Below, in pieces: positions 18,604 through 27,590 of a stretch of 64,000 bases of DNA. The translations under genes were made by a program, and so were the position numbers. The notes beneath the pieces were generated by a model that saw only the letters and a program-made list of their open reading frames with translations, was not told the origin of the DNA and did no database searches. The stretch's first letter is position 1; each line of letters opens with the position of its first letter. The stretch is from Arthrobacter sp. ISL-65 (GTDB lineage: Bacteria > Actinomycetota > Actinomycetes > Actinomycetales > Micrococcaceae), in assembly GCF_018613795.1 (NCBI RefSeq), contig NZ_JAGGPN010000020.1, forward strand, positions 368,862 through 432,861. Direction: 5' to 3'.

Positions 18604-18738
18604 CGCCTTTCCGTTCCTCCCGGCCGCGGTAGTTGCAGGGGCCGGGAACTTCCGGCCTGAAAAATGTCAGACCCTGCTGATCAACTGCAGATGTGGTTGT
18701 TCTGTGATTTCAAACGTAGGCCAGCCATAGGGCTTTTT

Positions 18739-18752
18739 CAAACATTTGTTCT
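18739..18752. promoter_or_regulatory. SOS box, lexA side
   Basis: CAAACATTTGTTCT fits CGAAC-N4-GTTCG at eight of ten positions. It lies 136 bases upstream of lexA in the divergent intergenic region. Confidence 0.7.
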
Positions 18753-18806
18753 AGCGAGTCTCGACTTAATTCGTTGATAGGTGCTAAAACTAGGAAAAGC
18801 AAAGTT

Positions 18807-18820
18807 CGAACATGTGTTCT
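18807..18820. promoter_or_regulatory. SOS box, LysM-gene side
   Basis: CGAACATGTGTTCT matches the SOS consensus at nine of ten positions. It lies 84 bases upstream of the LysM gene. Confidence 0.85.
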
Positions 18821-18848
18821 AGTGAGGGCCGTTTGTCAGCCCGGTGTT

Positions 18849-18863
18849 CGAACTGTTTGTTCG
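18849..18863. promoter_or_regulatory. Third SOS-like site with a five-base spacer
   Basis: CGAACTGTTTGTTCG has two perfect half-sites but a 5-base rather than 4-base spacer. It sits inside a direct repeat of GTTCGAAC (18847-18854 and 18859-18866). It may be a weak or non-functional LexA site. Confidence 0.45.
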
Positions 18864-18903
18864 AACGCGAGGCAGTACAACTTGGTCCAGGAGGGCTCAC
18901 GCC

Positions 18904-19272
18904 ATGTCAGCTTCAACAGCAGCATCAACTTCAACGCCACTGTCGCGGCCCGGCAAGCCGCCGCGCCTTCGCCTTACCCGCCGGGGCCGGATTGTCCTGA
19001 TCGGCCTGCCGCTTGTTCTGCTTGCCGCCGTGGTCCTGTCCCTTGCCGGGCTCCTGAACTCCCCGGCCAAGGCTGCAGACAATGCCAGTGGCCTGACGGT
19101 CACGCCCACCGTTTCGGTCACGGTGCAGCCCGGCGAGTCACTGTGGGCCATCGCAGGGCAAGTCGACCCGGACCGCGATCCCCGGGACGTGATTGCGGAC
19201 ATCGTCCTGCTCAACGACCTTCAGGCCGGGAGGGTCATGCCCGGCCAGCAGCTGTTTGTGCCGAATAAGTAG
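18904..19272 (+). CDS. LysM-domain membrane protein, SOS cell-division inhibitor type
   Basis: A 122-residue protein from the ATG at 18904, which has a GGAGG 11 bases upstream. It has a short N-terminal cytoplasmic part, one membrane helix (IVLIGLPLVLLAAVVLSLAGLL) and an extracytoplasmic LysM domain (VQPGESLWAIAGQVDP...VMPGQQLFVPNK). Divergence from lexA and adjacent SOS boxes match mycobacterial Rv2719c and corynebacterial DivS, which block division during DNA damage. Similarity is judged by architecture and position, not alignment. An upstream in-frame ATG at 18844 lies within the SOS-like repeats and is less likely. Confidence 0.87.
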   Translation: MSASTAASTSTPLSRPGKPPRLRLTRRGRIVLIGLPLVLLAAVVLSLAGLLNSPAKAADNASGLTVTPTVSVTVQPGESLWAIAGQVDPDRDPRDVIADIVLLNDLQAGRVMPGQQLFVPNK

Positions 19273-19348
19273 GGGCGGTGCGCGGTTCCCCGAGTGCCGG
19301 AACCGTCACAGTTTCCGGCCAGCCCTCCAGGTTACTTAAACTGTTGAG

Positions 19349-20467
19349 GTGACTGACCAGCTTGAGCGACTGAACCGACTGCCCCTTCGGACCAACCTGA
19401 GGGGGCTGTCCCCCTATGGCGCCCCGCAGCTTGATGTTCCGATCCTGCTCAACGTCAACGAGAACACGCATGGCGTGCCTGCCGACGTGCGGGCGGCCAT
19501 CACCGCGGCCGTAACCGAGGCCGCCGCCGGACTCAACCGGTATCCCGACCGCGAATTCACCGAGCTCCGGGAAGCCTTGGCCGAATATTTGGGCCACGGC
19601 CTCAGCGCGGACAACCTCTGGGCGGCCAACGGCTCCAACGAGGTCCTCCAGCAGATTCTCCAGGCCTTTGGCGGCCCGGGCCGGTCGCTCCTGAGCTTCC
19701 CGCCGACCTACTCCATGTACCCGCTCCTCGCCAGCGGCACGGACACCGCCTACATCGCCGGCAAGCGTGCCGACGACTACGGCCTCAGCGCCGAGTCCGC
19801 CGCGAGCCAGGTGCGCGAACTCCAACCCAACATCGTCTTCCTGTGCTCGCCCAACAACCCCACCGGCACCGGCCTGGGCCTGGATGTGGTGGAAGCCGTC
19901 TACGAGGCCGGGGAAGCCAGTCAGGCGGTGGTGGTCGTGGACGAGGCCTACCACGAGTTCGCACACGACGGCACGCCAAGCGCCCTCACCCTGCTGCCCG
20001 GCCGGGAGCGGCTCATCGTATCCCGGACCATGAGCAAGGCGTTCGCTCTTGCCGGCGCCCGCCTCGGCTACATGGCCGCGGCCCCGGAGGTGACAGACGC
20101 CCTCCGGCTGGTGCGCCTGCCCTACCACCTGTCGGCCGTCACGCAGGCAACCGCCCTCGCGGCGCTGCAGCACCGCGAGGCGCTCATGGCCGATGTCCAG
20201 GACATCAAGCGGCAGCGCGACCGGATTGTCGCGGAACTGACGCGGATGGGGCTGCGGCCCGCGGCGTCCGACTCCAACTACGTCTTCTTCGGCGGGCTGG
20301 AGAACCCCCATGAGGTCTGGCAGGGGTTGCTCGACGCAGGGGTGCTCGTCCGCGACGTCGGCATCGCCGGCCACCTGAGGGTCACAGCCGGTACTGAGAC
20401 GGAAACCACAGCCTTCCTCGAAGCGCTGGAAACCATCCTGGCCCGGCAGACCGCACTTCCGGCCTAA
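19349..20467 (+). CDS. hisC: Histidinol-phosphate aminotransferase
   Basis: A 372-residue fold-type I PLP enzyme that converts imidazole-acetol phosphate to histidinol phosphate. It shows NVNENTHG near the N-terminus, the [12 protein letters not shown] motif, DEAYHEF, and the Schiff-base lysine in [17 protein letters not shown], with a C-terminal arginine in [12 protein letters not shown] for the substrate phosphate. The start is GTG at 19349. It leads a histidine cluster hisC-hisB-hisH-hisA, spaced closely and probably co-transcribed. Confidence 0.95.
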   Translation: MTDQLERLNRLPLRTNLRGLSPYGAPQLDVPILLNVNENTHGVPADVRAAITAAVTEAAAGLNRYPDREFTELREALAEYLGHGLSADNLWAANGSNEVLQQILQAFGGPGRSLLSFPPTYSMYPLLASGTDTAYIAGKRADDYGLSAESAASQVRELQPNIVFLCSPNNPTGTGLGLDVVEAVYEAGEASQAVVVVDEAYHEFAHDGTPSALTLLPGRERLIVSRTMSKAFALAGARLGYMAAAPEVTDALRLVRLPYHLSAVTQATALAALQHREALMADVQDIKRQRDRIVAELTRMGLRPAASDSNYVFFGGLENPHEVWQGLLDAGVLVRDVGIAGHLRVTAGTETETTAFLEALETILARQTALPA

Positions 20468-20526
20468 ACTTGGATATGGACCAGGTCAGGTCCGCCCCCA
20501 TCCTTCGTCAAAGGACATCTATCACC

Positions 20527-21153
20527 ATGAGCGACACCGGAATCAAGGCTGCCGAGGCACGGACTGCACGCATGGAGCGCACCACCAGCGAATCTTCCGT
20601 GCTGGTGGAGATCAACCTCGACGGCACCGGAGTGTCGGACATCAGCACGTCGGTCCCGTTCTACGACCACATGCTGACGGCGCTGTGCAAGCACTCACTC
20701 ATCGACATGACCGTCAAGGCAACGGGCGACACCCACATTGACGTCCACCACACCGTCGAGGATGTTGCCATCACGTTCGGCGAGGTGCTGCGCACGGCTC
20801 TGGGCAACAAGGCGGGCATCCGCCGCTTCGGCGAGGCCACCGTGCCCCTGGACGAGGCCCTCGCGCACGCCGTCGTTGACGTCTCCGGCCGGCCATACCT
20901 GGTGCACGGCGGCGAGCCCGCCGGGCAGGAGTACCACCTGATCGGCGGCCACTTCACGGGATCGCTGACGCGCCACGTCTTCGAGGCCATTACGCTGCAC
21001 GCCGGCATCTGCCTGCACATGAACGTTATCGCCGGCCGCGACCCGCACCACATTGTGGAAGCCCAGTTCAAGGCCTTCGCCAGGGCCCTCCGCGCAGCCG
21101 TCGAGCCGGATCCCCGCGTCGAAGGCATTCCGTCCACCAAGGGAGCACTGTGA
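20527..21153 (+). CDS. hisB: Imidazoleglycerol-phosphate dehydratase
   Basis: A 208-residue manganese enzyme of histidine synthesis. The two conserved metal-binding histidine motifs are present: DVHHTVED in the first half and [11 protein letters not shown] in the second. [13 protein letters not shown] and the repeated half-domain symmetry also fit. ATG at 20527 follows AAAGGAC. The frame is open to 20470, but no better start is seen. Its stop overlaps the hisH GTG by four bases. Confidence 0.96.
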   Translation: MSDTGIKAAEARTARMERTTSESSVLVEINLDGTGVSDISTSVPFYDHMLTALCKHSLIDMTVKATGDTHIDVHHTVEDVAITFGEVLRTALGNKAGIRRFGEATVPLDEALAHAVVDVSGRPYLVHGGEPAGQEYHLIGGHFTGSLTRHVFEAITLHAGICLHMNVIAGRDPHHIVEAQFKAFARALRAAVEPDPRVEGIPSTKGAL

Positions 21154-21887
21154 CCGGCAAAGTTCTGCGCGAGGGCGCGATCCTCGATCCGTCGGCCACG
21201 CTGAAGCCGGCATCCCCGGAGGGCAAGCCCACCGTCACCGTCCTGGACTACGGCTCCGGCAACGTCCGTTCTGCCGTACGCGCCCTGGAACGTGCCGGTG
21301 CGGAGGTCATCCTGAGCTCCAAACCGGAGGACGTGCTGAACGCCGACGGGCTGGTTGTGCCCGGCGTCGGCGCCTTCGAAACGGTCATGCGCGAGCTTAA
21401 GGCCGTGGATGGAATCCGGATGATCGGACGCCGCGTTGCCGGTGGCCGTCCGGTCCTCGGTATCTGCGTCGGCCTCCAGGTGCTCTTTGAGGCCGGCGTC
21501 GAACACGGAACCGAAGCCGAAGGCATGGGGGAATGGCCCGGCAAGGTGGAACTCCTGCCGGCCGAAGTGGTCCCGCACATGGGCTGGAACACCGTCAAGG
21601 TCCCGGAAGGCTCCAGGCTTTTCGACGGCGTCGAAGATGAGCGCTTCTACTTCGTGCACTCCTACGGTGTCCAGAGCTGGGACTTCGATGTGATCCAGCC
21701 CCGGATGGCGCCGCCCCTGGTTACGTGGTCCGAGCACGGCGGCCCCTTCATCGCCGCCGTGGAGAACGGCCCGCTCTGCGCCACCCAGTTCCACCCGGAA
21801 AAGTCCGGTGACGCTGGCGCGCGGCTCCTGAAGAACTGGGTCGACGGGCTCCGTGGGCCGCATTCCCGGCAGGCAGCGGACGCCTAG
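21150..21887 (+). CDS. hisH: Imidazole glycerol phosphate synthase, glutamine amidotransferase subunit
   Basis: A 245-residue class I amidotransferase that supplies ammonia to HisF. The oxyanion strand PGVGAFE, nucleophile Cys in [11 protein letters not shown], and the catalytic His-Glu pair in [10 protein letters not shown] complete the triad. The 30-residue N-terminal extension before [13 protein letters not shown] is typical of related actinobacteria. The GTG start overlaps the hisB stop. hisF is not in this window. Confidence 0.95.
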   Translation: MTGKVLREGAILDPSATLKPASPEGKPTVTVLDYGSGNVRSAVRALERAGAEVILSSKPEDVLNADGLVVPGVGAFETVMRELKAVDGIRMIGRRVAGGRPVLGICVGLQVLFEAGVEHGTEAEGMGEWPGKVELLPAEVVPHMGWNTVKVPEGSRLFDGVEDERFYFVHSYGVQSWDFDVIQPRMAPPLVTWSEHGGPFIAAVENGPLCATQFHPEKSGDAGARLLKNWVDGLRGPHSRQAADA

Positions 21888-22046
21888 ATGTGGTCAATCC
21901 TCCTGATGGGACTGGCCGGTCTCCTGGTGGGCGGCGGCCTGTCCTTCAGGCAGCAGCGCAAGCCGCTCTGGATCCAGATCGGTTTCTACGTGCTGGCCGC
22001 CATGTCGCTGCTGGCCGCCTACCTGCTGACGCTCCCCGGCAACTAA
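21888..22046 (+). CDS. Small two-helix membrane protein in the his cluster (hypothetical)
   Basis: A 52-residue frame whose ATG immediately follows the hisH stop and ends 75 bases before hisA. It has two hydrophobic helices (WSILLMGLAGLLVGGGLSF and IQIGFYVLAAMSLLAAYLL) separated by a basic loop RQQRKPLW. Tight coupling to hisH and clean membrane topology argue that it is real. I do not recognise a family and propose no function. Confidence 0.6.
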   Translation: MWSILLMGLAGLLVGGGLSFRQQRKPLWIQIGFYVLAAMSLLAAYLLTLPGN

Positions 22047-22121
22047 CCAACTAACCCGCCGTGTGCGCCGCAGAAGTCGCCGCGCACGGGAACCAGCGCC
22101 TATAAGAACTGAGGACCCCTG

Positions 22122-22868
22122 ATGACCAGCCAAAACGAGCTGCCGGTACTTGAACTGCTTCCCGCCGTCGACGTCGTGAACGGCCAGGCCGTCCGCCTGG
22201 TCCAGGGCGAGGCCGGCAGCGAAACAAGCTACGGAACGCCTCTGGAGGCGGCGCTCAACTGGCAGCAGCAGGGCGCGGAATGGGTCCATCTGGTGGATCT
22301 GGACGCTGCCTTCGGACGCGGCTCAAACGCGGACCTGCTGCGCGAAGTGGTGGGCCGGCTGGACATCAAGGTCGAGCTCTCCGGCGGCCTTCGGGACGAT
22401 GAATCGCTGGAGAAGGCGCTGGACCTGGGCGTCGCCCGGGTAAACCTCGGCACCGCCGCCCTGGAGAACCCGGAATGGACCGCGCGGGCCATCGACCGCT
22501 TCGGTGACCGGATCGCCGTCGGCCTGGACGTCCGGGGAACCACGTTGGCCGGCCGCGGCTGGACCAAGGAAGGCGGGGACCTGTGGGACGTGCTGGGCCG
22601 CCTCGAAGAGGCCGGCTGCGCACGATACGTTGTCACCGACGTGACCAAGGACGGCACGCTGCAGGGGCCGAACGTCGAACTGCTGCGGCAGATGGTGGAG
22701 AAAACCGGCAAGCCCGTGGTGGCCTCCGGCGGCATTTCCAGCCTTGATGACCTGAAGGTCCTGCGCTCCCTGGTGCCGCTCGGTGTCGAAGGTGCCATCG
22801 TCGGCAAGGCCCTGTACGCCGGCGCCTTCACCCTGCCCGAGGCCCTCGACGTCGCCGGACGCCGCTAG
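22122..22868 (+). CDS. hisA: Phosphoribosyl isomerase (HisA / bifunctional PriA type)
   Basis: A 248-residue TIM-barrel isomerase. The opening [27 protein letters not shown] carries the first catalytic aspartate. [19 protein letters not shown] carries the second catalytic aspartate and the phosphate loop, followed by [11 protein letters not shown] and [13 protein letters not shown]. Many actinobacteria lack a separate trpF and use this enzyme (PriA) in both histidine and tryptophan synthesis. Whether that holds here cannot be settled from the window. The ATG at 22122 has AACTGAGGA upstream. Confidence 0.94.
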   Translation: MTSQNELPVLELLPAVDVVNGQAVRLVQGEAGSETSYGTPLEAALNWQQQGAEWVHLVDLDAAFGRGSNADLLREVVGRLDIKVELSGGLRDDESLEKALDLGVARVNLGTAALENPEWTARAIDRFGDRIAVGLDVRGTTLAGRGWTKEGGDLWDVLGRLEEAGCARYVVTDVTKDGTLQGPNVELLRQMVEKTGKPVVASGGISSLDDLKVLRSLVPLGVEGAIVGKALYAGAFTLPEALDVAGRR

Positions 22869-22877
22869 GACGCCGCC

Positions 22878-23789
22878 GTGACCGAGCACCAGCGCAACTC
22901 CGCGGATGGCCGCGGACAGGCAGCGGACCTGCCCCCGGCACGCCGGCTGCCCGGTCACATCGAGTCAGCCCTCGCCGGAGCAGGTGGCGCCGGCGATTCC
23001 GCGGGACAGCCCTGGGCCGGGCGGAGCCTGGCCGGCGATGACGCCAAAATCCACAACTTCGAGGACGACGACGGCGCGGCCGACGCCGGCTACCTCACCG
23101 CAGTCTCTGCACTTGTTGCGGGCGACGGCGACGAGGCTGCGGTGGTTGCCTCGCTGGCCAGTGCCCGTGTGTTTGTCCCCGTTGTGGCACAGCTAGCGGA
23201 GGAAGCCGAGGGCGCGCACGGCGTGCACGCCGACAAGCAGGCGGACATGGCGCTGGTGACGCTCAAGGCTCCCGACGGCCGCCTCGCCATGCCGGTGTTC
23301 ACTTCGGCGGAAGCCCTGGCGGCGTGGCACCCGGAGGCGCGGCCGGTGGCCGTGTACGCCGCTCGGGCCGCCCTGTCCGCCGTCGCCGAGGGGGCCGAGT
23401 TGCTGGTGGTGGACCCCGGTTCGGAAGTGACCTTCGTGGTCCGGCGCCCCGGCGTCTGGGCCCTCGCGCAGCAGCGGCAGTGGGTGCCGGCCTACCTGGA
23501 CGCCGAGCTGGCCGCGGTGCTGCGTGCCGGAACGGAAAGCAAACCCGCAGTCCGCGGACTCGAGGTCCTTCCCGGCGGGGGAGTGGCCACTGCCACTGCT
23601 TCGGGCAGCCGCGTGGATGGCGGCGGCGCCGGACCGGAACTGCGGGTGGTGCTCTACCTGGAGGACGGACTTGATGCGGCCGCGGTCCAGGCCCTCGTTG
23701 CCGGCCTCCAGAGCGAGTGGAGCCGGAATGTATTGTTTGGTGAGCGCGTTGATTCGATCGAAGTCAAGCTAAGGCGCGCCGCGCAGTAG
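22878..23789 (+). CDS. SseB family protein
   Basis: A 303-residue protein of unknown biochemical function from GTG at 22878, nine bases after hisA. The central region (FVPVVAQLAEEAEG, DMALVTLKAPDGRLAMPVFTSAEALAAWHPEARPVAV, LLVVDPGSEVTFVVRRP) is the SseB N-terminal domain pattern. The C-terminal third is a separate region with Gly/Ala linkers. The N-terminal 55 residues are low complexity. No signal peptide or membrane segment is visible. It follows hisA in several related genomes, so it probably shares the his transcript without having a known histidine role. Confidence 0.82.
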   Translation: MTEHQRNSADGRGQAADLPPARRLPGHIESALAGAGGAGDSAGQPWAGRSLAGDDAKIHNFEDDDGAADAGYLTAVSALVAGDGDEAAVVASLASARVFVPVVAQLAEEAEGAHGVHADKQADMALVTLKAPDGRLAMPVFTSAEALAAWHPEARPVAVYAARAALSAVAEGAELLVVDPGSEVTFVVRRPGVWALAQQRQWVPAYLDAELAAVLRAGTESKPAVRGLEVLPGGGVATATASGSRVDGGGAGPELRVVLYLEDGLDAAAVQALVAGLQSEWSRNVLFGERVDSIEVKLRRAAQ

Positions 23790-23848
23790 CCGCCGGCCCG
23801 GTGGGGTCCGTTCCGGCGCTGTCCGGCGGCGGAACTGAGGACCCACCT

Positions 23849-25147
23849 GTGAATTTCAGCCTGTACCGGGAGCTGCTGGCCGTCCGGCCCATCCGCCGGC
23901 TTCTGGCGGTCGGCATGATTGCCCGCATTCCCCATTCGGCGGCGGGCGTCCTGCTGACCCTGCACATCGTCCTGGCCCTCGGCGAGGGCTATGCGGCTGC
24001 GGGTACGGCAGCGGCCGTGATGACCATTGGCATCGCGCTCGGCGCACCCTGGCGTGGCCGCCGGGTGGATACGGCGGGCCTTCGGACGGCGCTGATACCT
24101 TCGGTGATTTCGGAAACGGTCATCTGGTCCATCGTGCCGCACGTCTCCTACCAGTGGCTGCTGCCGCTCGTGTTCGTCGGCGGCCTCCTGACGCTTCCCA
24201 TCTTCAGTGTGGTGCGGCAGTCTTTGGGAGTCCTGGCGGACGGCGACCAGCGCAGGACCGCCTTCGCGCTGGACGCAGTCAGCACCGAGATGGTGTTTAT
24301 GATCGGCCCGGCCGCGGGTGCCGTGGTGGCCACGAGCGGCAATTCCGTGCTGGGGCTGACCGCCGTCGGCGTCTCGACATCGCTGGCCGGACTCTTCCTC
24401 ATGTGGTTCAACCCGCCCACCCGCAGTGCTGTCCGCAGCGAATCCTGTGAGGCGGACGAGCAGGTTGCCGCAGAGGTAGCCGTTGTGGCCGCCGCCCCCG
24501 CACACCTGCAGGAGGCTGCCGCGGAGCTCGGTCCGGCGGCTGCGGGCAGCAGGCGGCGGGCAGTCCTGAGGCGCAGGGTGGCCCACAGCTTCGGCTGGTT
24601 CACCGCTGCCGTGGCCGCGGTGTTCGCCGTCGCCGGCGGCGCCGGCATGGTGCTCAGCGGCACTGATGTGGGAATCGTGGCTGCGCTGGAGACAGGCGGC
24701 CGCCAGGGCGAGATCGGCGTGGTGTTCCTCTTCTGGTGCGCCGCGTCGGTGGTCGGCGGCCTGGTCTACGGGGCCATGCACCGGCCCGTTTCACCGATCC
24801 TCCTGCTGCTGGGAATGGCTGCCCTGACCATTCCCATGGGGTTTGCCACCGACACACTGACCCTCAGCTTGCTGTCGCTGCTGCCGGGGCTCCTCTGCGC
24901 GCCGGTGCTTTCGGCGGCATCCGAGAAGGTGGCTGAACTGGTTGACGAGGCCAGGCGGGGGGAGGCCATGGGCTGGTACGGGTCCGCGTTGACCGCCGGC
25001 GTGGCACTGGGGGCTCCGCTGGCCGGACTCTTCATCGACAGCATTGGCGCGGCGGGAGGCTTTGTGTCCGTCGGGGTGGCAGGGGTGCTGCTCTGCGTCG
25101 TGGGGCTTGTCCTGCAGCAGCGGCGCCGCCGCGCCGCCGCATCCTGA
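23849..25147 (+). CDS. Major facilitator superfamily transporter
   Basis: A 432-residue integral membrane protein with about twelve hydrophobic segments and a hydrophilic central loop (around ATRSAVRSESCEADEQVAAE) typical of MFS carriers. The start is taken as GTG at 23849 behind GAGGA. A GTG at 23801 would add 16 unlikely residues. The substrate cannot be read from the sequence. The absence of strongly charged pore motifs and its his-cluster neighbourhood do not define it. It ends the plus-strand run before the minus-strand DUF1844 gene. Confidence 0.8.
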   Translation: MNFSLYRELLAVRPIRRLLAVGMIARIPHSAAGVLLTLHIVLALGEGYAAAGTAAAVMTIGIALGAPWRGRRVDTAGLRTALIPSVISETVIWSIVPHVSYQWLLPLVFVGGLLTLPIFSVVRQSLGVLADGDQRRTAFALDAVSTEMVFMIGPAAGAVVATSGNSVLGLTAVGVSTSLAGLFLMWFNPPTRSAVRSESCEADEQVAAEVAVVAAAPAHLQEAAAELGPAAAGSRRRAVLRRRVAHSFGWFTAAVAAVFAVAGGAGMVLSGTDVGIVAALETGGRQGEIGVVFLFWCAASVVGGLVYGAMHRPVSPILLLLGMAALTIPMGFATDTLTLSLLSLLPGLLCAPVLSAASEKVAELVDEARRGEAMGWYGSALTAGVALGAPLAGLFIDSIGAAGGFVSVGVAGVLLCVVGLVLQQRRRRAAAS

Positions 25148-25213
25148 CGGTCTCCGGTTTCGTTGGGAAGAGGTGGGTGGGGGAGCGCTTCCGGAGCTAG
25201 TGCCCCCAGAAGA

Positions 25214-25256
25214 CAAAAACGGCGGCGGCCGGCCCCGAGGAGCCGGCCGCCGCCGT
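25214..25256 (-). terminator. Intrinsic terminator of the DUF1844 gene
   Basis: A perfect 15-base stem (25219-25233 with 25242-25256) is followed, on the minus strand, by GTTTTTGTC. It lies 13 bases after the DUF1844 stop, the classic stem plus U-run of an intrinsic terminator, and may also stop the convergent MFS transcript. Confidence 0.85.
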
Positions 25257-25269
25257 CGTAATTCAATCT

Positions 25270-25656
25270 TTAGTTCACTGCACCGGTGAACTTCTCACCG
25301 GGACCCTTGCCCGGGGGATCCGGAATGATGGACTCTTCGCGGAAGGCGAGCTGCAGTGACCGCAGGCCATCGCGCAACGGCCCGGCATGCTGCGAACCGA
25401 TTTCCGGGGCGGCCGCCGTCACCAGGCCGGCGAGGGCGGTGATGAGCTTGCGGGCCTCGTCCAAGTCCTTCAGCTCAGCGGCGTTCTCCTCCGCGGCCAG
25501 GCCGAGCTTTACGGCGGAGGCACTCATGAGGTGTACGGCGGCCGTGGTGATGACCTCGATCGCAGGAACTTCGGAGATATCGCGGGTTTGCTGCGTGACG
25601 TCATCCCCGGCGCCGGGCGCCTGGTAGACGTGTGAATTGCTGTCTGGAGTGCTCAT
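25270..25656 (-). CDS. DUF1844 domain-containing protein
   Basis: A 128-residue soluble protein with the DUF1844 helix-rich core (PAIEVITTAAVHLMSASAVKLGLA...DLDEARKLITALAGLVTAAAP). Function is unknown. It is found next to infC in many actinobacteria, here divergent from it across 340 bases. The N-terminal 30 residues are polar and probably disordered. A strong intrinsic terminator follows. No catalytic residues are evident. Confidence 0.85.
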   Translation of the reverse strand: MSTPDSNSHVYQAPGAGDDVTQQTRDISEVPAIEVITTAAVHLMSASAVKLGLAAEENAAELKDLDEARKLITALAGLVTAAAPEIGSQHAGPLRDGLRSLQLAFREESIIPDPPGKGPGEKFTGAVN

Positions 25657-25996
25657 ACTGGTAAGCTTGTCACAGACCGACTGGATGTCGTTATTTTGCC
25701 GTGGATGAGACCCACTGCCGCGAATGTGCGGTAAGCGGGCATCTTTATGTAGAATTGATATTCAGTTTGCAAGCGGAGTTCTCTCCCACCCGCGTCAGCC
25801 GTTTTCCCGGAAGATTTTAGGGAAGCAAGGTTGCCGGGTAACGGTCGGGCGGTTCACCGGGCAGGAGCCTGGGGAAGTGCGTGCAGTCCCTCGCGGGATA
25901 TGCACATCCGATCTTTGAGGCCTTCGATTGCTCCGGCAATTGGGGGCCTTCTCTATTTTGCCGGTGGAACCCCATCACGAACACAGGAGCTTTAAC
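25657..25996 (+). promoter_or_regulatory. Divergent promoter region and long infC leader
   Basis: 340 bases without a gene separate the DUF1844 start from infC. A TAGAAT -10-like element (25750-25755) would give a leader of about 235 bases. Near its end AGGCC-TTCG-ATTG and CAAT-TGGGG-GGCCT arms (about 25918-25956) can fold into a hairpin followed by TCTATTTT, which looks like an attenuator or terminator. A strong AGGAG (25985-25989) precedes the ATT start. Autoregulation of infC leaders is known; this particular structure is inferred. Confidence 0.5.
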
Positions 25997-27160
25997 ATTA
26001 GCGAGCCAAGAATCAATGAGCGTATCCGCGTCCCTGAGGTGCGGCTGGTCGGCCCTGCCGGCGAACAGGTAGGAATCGTCCGTATTGAGGATGCCCTGCG
26101 TCTGGCTGCCGAGTCCGACCTGGATCTCGTTGAAGTTGCACCGCAGGCCAAGCCTCCGGTGTGCAAGCTGATGGACTTCGGCAAGTACAAGTACGAAGCC
26201 GCGGTAAAGGCCCGTGAGGCCCGGAAGAACCAGACCAACACGGTTCTGAAGGAAATCCGGTTCCGCCTGAAGATTGACACCCATGACTACGAGACCAAGC
26301 GCGGCCACGCCCTCCGCTTCCTCGGAGCCGGGGACAAGGTCAAGGCCATGATCCAGTTCCGTGGCCGTGAGCAGCAGCGTCCCGAAATGGGCCTGCGCCT
26401 GCTTCAGCGGTTCGCGGAAGATGTCGGTGAGGTCGGTGTGGTGGAGTCCAGCCCCCGCATCGACGGCCGCAACATGGTCATGGTCATCGGTCCGCTGAAG
26501 AACAAGGCGGAGGCCAAGGCCGAAGCGCGCCGTGCAACCCAGCGCGCTGAAGCCAAGGCCCAGAACGAAGCCAAGGCCTCAGGCCGCGTGGACACCTCCG
26601 GTGACGATCAGGCACCCCTGACACAGTCGCTTGCCGATCTTCTGCCGGAAGGCTTCCAGGTTTCCACGGAGGCCCCTGCGCAGGACGCCCCGGCAGCAGC
26701 TGAGGCAGCCGCTCCGGAAGCCGCCGTCGAAGCGCCCTCGGTTCCGGTCGAAGCAGCTCCGGCTGCCGAGGCCCCCGCCGCGGAAGCACCCAAGGCTGCC
26801 GAGGCCCCCGCCGCGGAAGCACCCAAGGTTGCGGAAGCACCCAAGGCTGCCGAGGCGCCCAAGGCTGCGGAAGCACCCAGGGCTGCCAAGGAGGCCGAGC
26901 CGAAGCGCGAGGCACCCAGGGCCGCAGCACCCAAGGCAGCCCCCGCTGCTCCCAGGGCGGCAGCCCCTGCAGCACCAAAGGCGGCAGTGCCTGCTGAGCC
27001 GAAGGCTCCCGTAGCTGAGTCGCCTGCTCCGGCAGCGCCGAAGCCTGCGGTTGCCCCGGGCCCGCCCAAGCCGGTGGCCAGGCCGGCAGCGCCGAAGCCT
27101 GTTGCACGACCCGCAGCGCCTCGGCCCACGCCCAAGCCGGCGGGTAAGAAGACCACCTAG
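25997..27160 (+). CDS. infC: Translation initiation factor IF-3, ATT start, long C-terminal tail
   Basis: IF-3 checks start-codon pairing on the 30S subunit. The protein begins [19 protein letters not shown], the conserved IF-3 N-terminus, at an ATT codon at 25997 placed seven bases after AGGAG. No ATG, GTG or TTG fits there. Rare starts on infC let IF-3 repress its own translation. The two IF-3 domains occupy about residues 1-175 (linker with [18 protein letters not shown]-domain with [21 protein letters not shown]). The remaining 200 or so residues, to 387, are Ala/Pro/Lys/Glu repeats, doubling the usual length. rpmI and rplT follow, as is standard. Confidence 0.94.
   Translation: MSEPRINERIRVPEVRLVGPAGEQVGIVRIEDALRLAAESDLDLVEVAPQAKPPVCKLMDFGKYKYEAAVKAREARKNQTNTVLKEIRFRLKIDTHDYETKRGHALRFLGAGDKVKAMIQFRGREQQRPEMGLRLLQRFAEDVGEVGVVESSPRIDGRNMVMVIGPLKNKAEAKAEARRATQRAEAKAQNEAKASGRVDTSGDDQAPLTQSLADLLPEGFQVSTEAPAQDAPAAAEAAAPEAAVEAPSVPVEAAPAAEAPAAEAPKAAEAPAAEAPKVAEAPKAAEAPKAAEAPRAAKEAEPKREAPRAAAPKAAPAAPRAAAPAAPKAAVPAEPKAPVAESPAPAAPKPAVAPGPPKPVARPAAPKPVARPAAPRPTPKPAGKKTT
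26762..26890 (+). repeat. In-frame tandem repeats in the infC tail
   Basis: Two identical 33-base units (26762-26794 and 26795-26827, encoding [11 protein letters not shown]) are followed by three 18-base units (26828-26881, encoding A-A/V-EAPK/R) and a partial unit. They produce the Ala-Glu-Pro-Lys part of the IF-3 tail and are likely to vary in copy number. Confidence 0.85.
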
Positions 27161-27278
27161 TTCGAAACTGCGGAAGGCATCGCCTTCAGGCAGTCAGCAA
27201 CCAGCATGCCGCCCGCAGGGGCGGCTGCACGATAGAACTGCGGACATTGTCCGCGGATACGTAAGGAGATCGGTTCCC

Positions 27279-27473
27279 ATGCCGAAGATGAAGACCCACA
27301 GCGGTGCTAAGAAGCGCTTCAAGCTGACCGGCAGCGGCAAGCTCCGCCGCCAGCAGGCCAACCGCCGCCACTACCTCGAGCACAAGTCCTCCAGGCTGAC
27401 CCGCCGCCTCGCCGGCGACAAGATCGTCTTCAAGGGCGACGCCAAGGTCATCCGGAAGATGCTCGGCATCTAA
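27279..27473 (+). CDS. rpmI: 50S ribosomal protein L35
   Basis: A 64-residue basic ribosomal protein opening [21 protein letters not shown], the L35 signature, and ending [15 protein letters not shown] at 27279 follows AAGGAG. It is the middle gene of the conserved infC-rpmI-rplT cluster. The frame is open upstream into infC, but that reading has no homology. Confidence 0.97.
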   Translation: MPKMKTHSGAKKRFKLTGSGKLRRQQANRRHYLEHKSSRLTRRLAGDKIVFKGDAKVIRKMLGI

Positions 27474-27590
27474 TTTCCAAGCATTCTGACTGACTGCCAC
27501 CTGGCAGCGGTCAACTACCAATAAGCCTTCTCAGGCCAGCCGGTTACCGGCAGTAGTCGCTTGGGATCAGATTTTTGAAGGAGTACGCAC

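Noticed and set aside
26762..26890. CRISPR-like repeats
   Set aside because: The units are in-frame codon repeats inside infC with no unique spacers and no cas genes.
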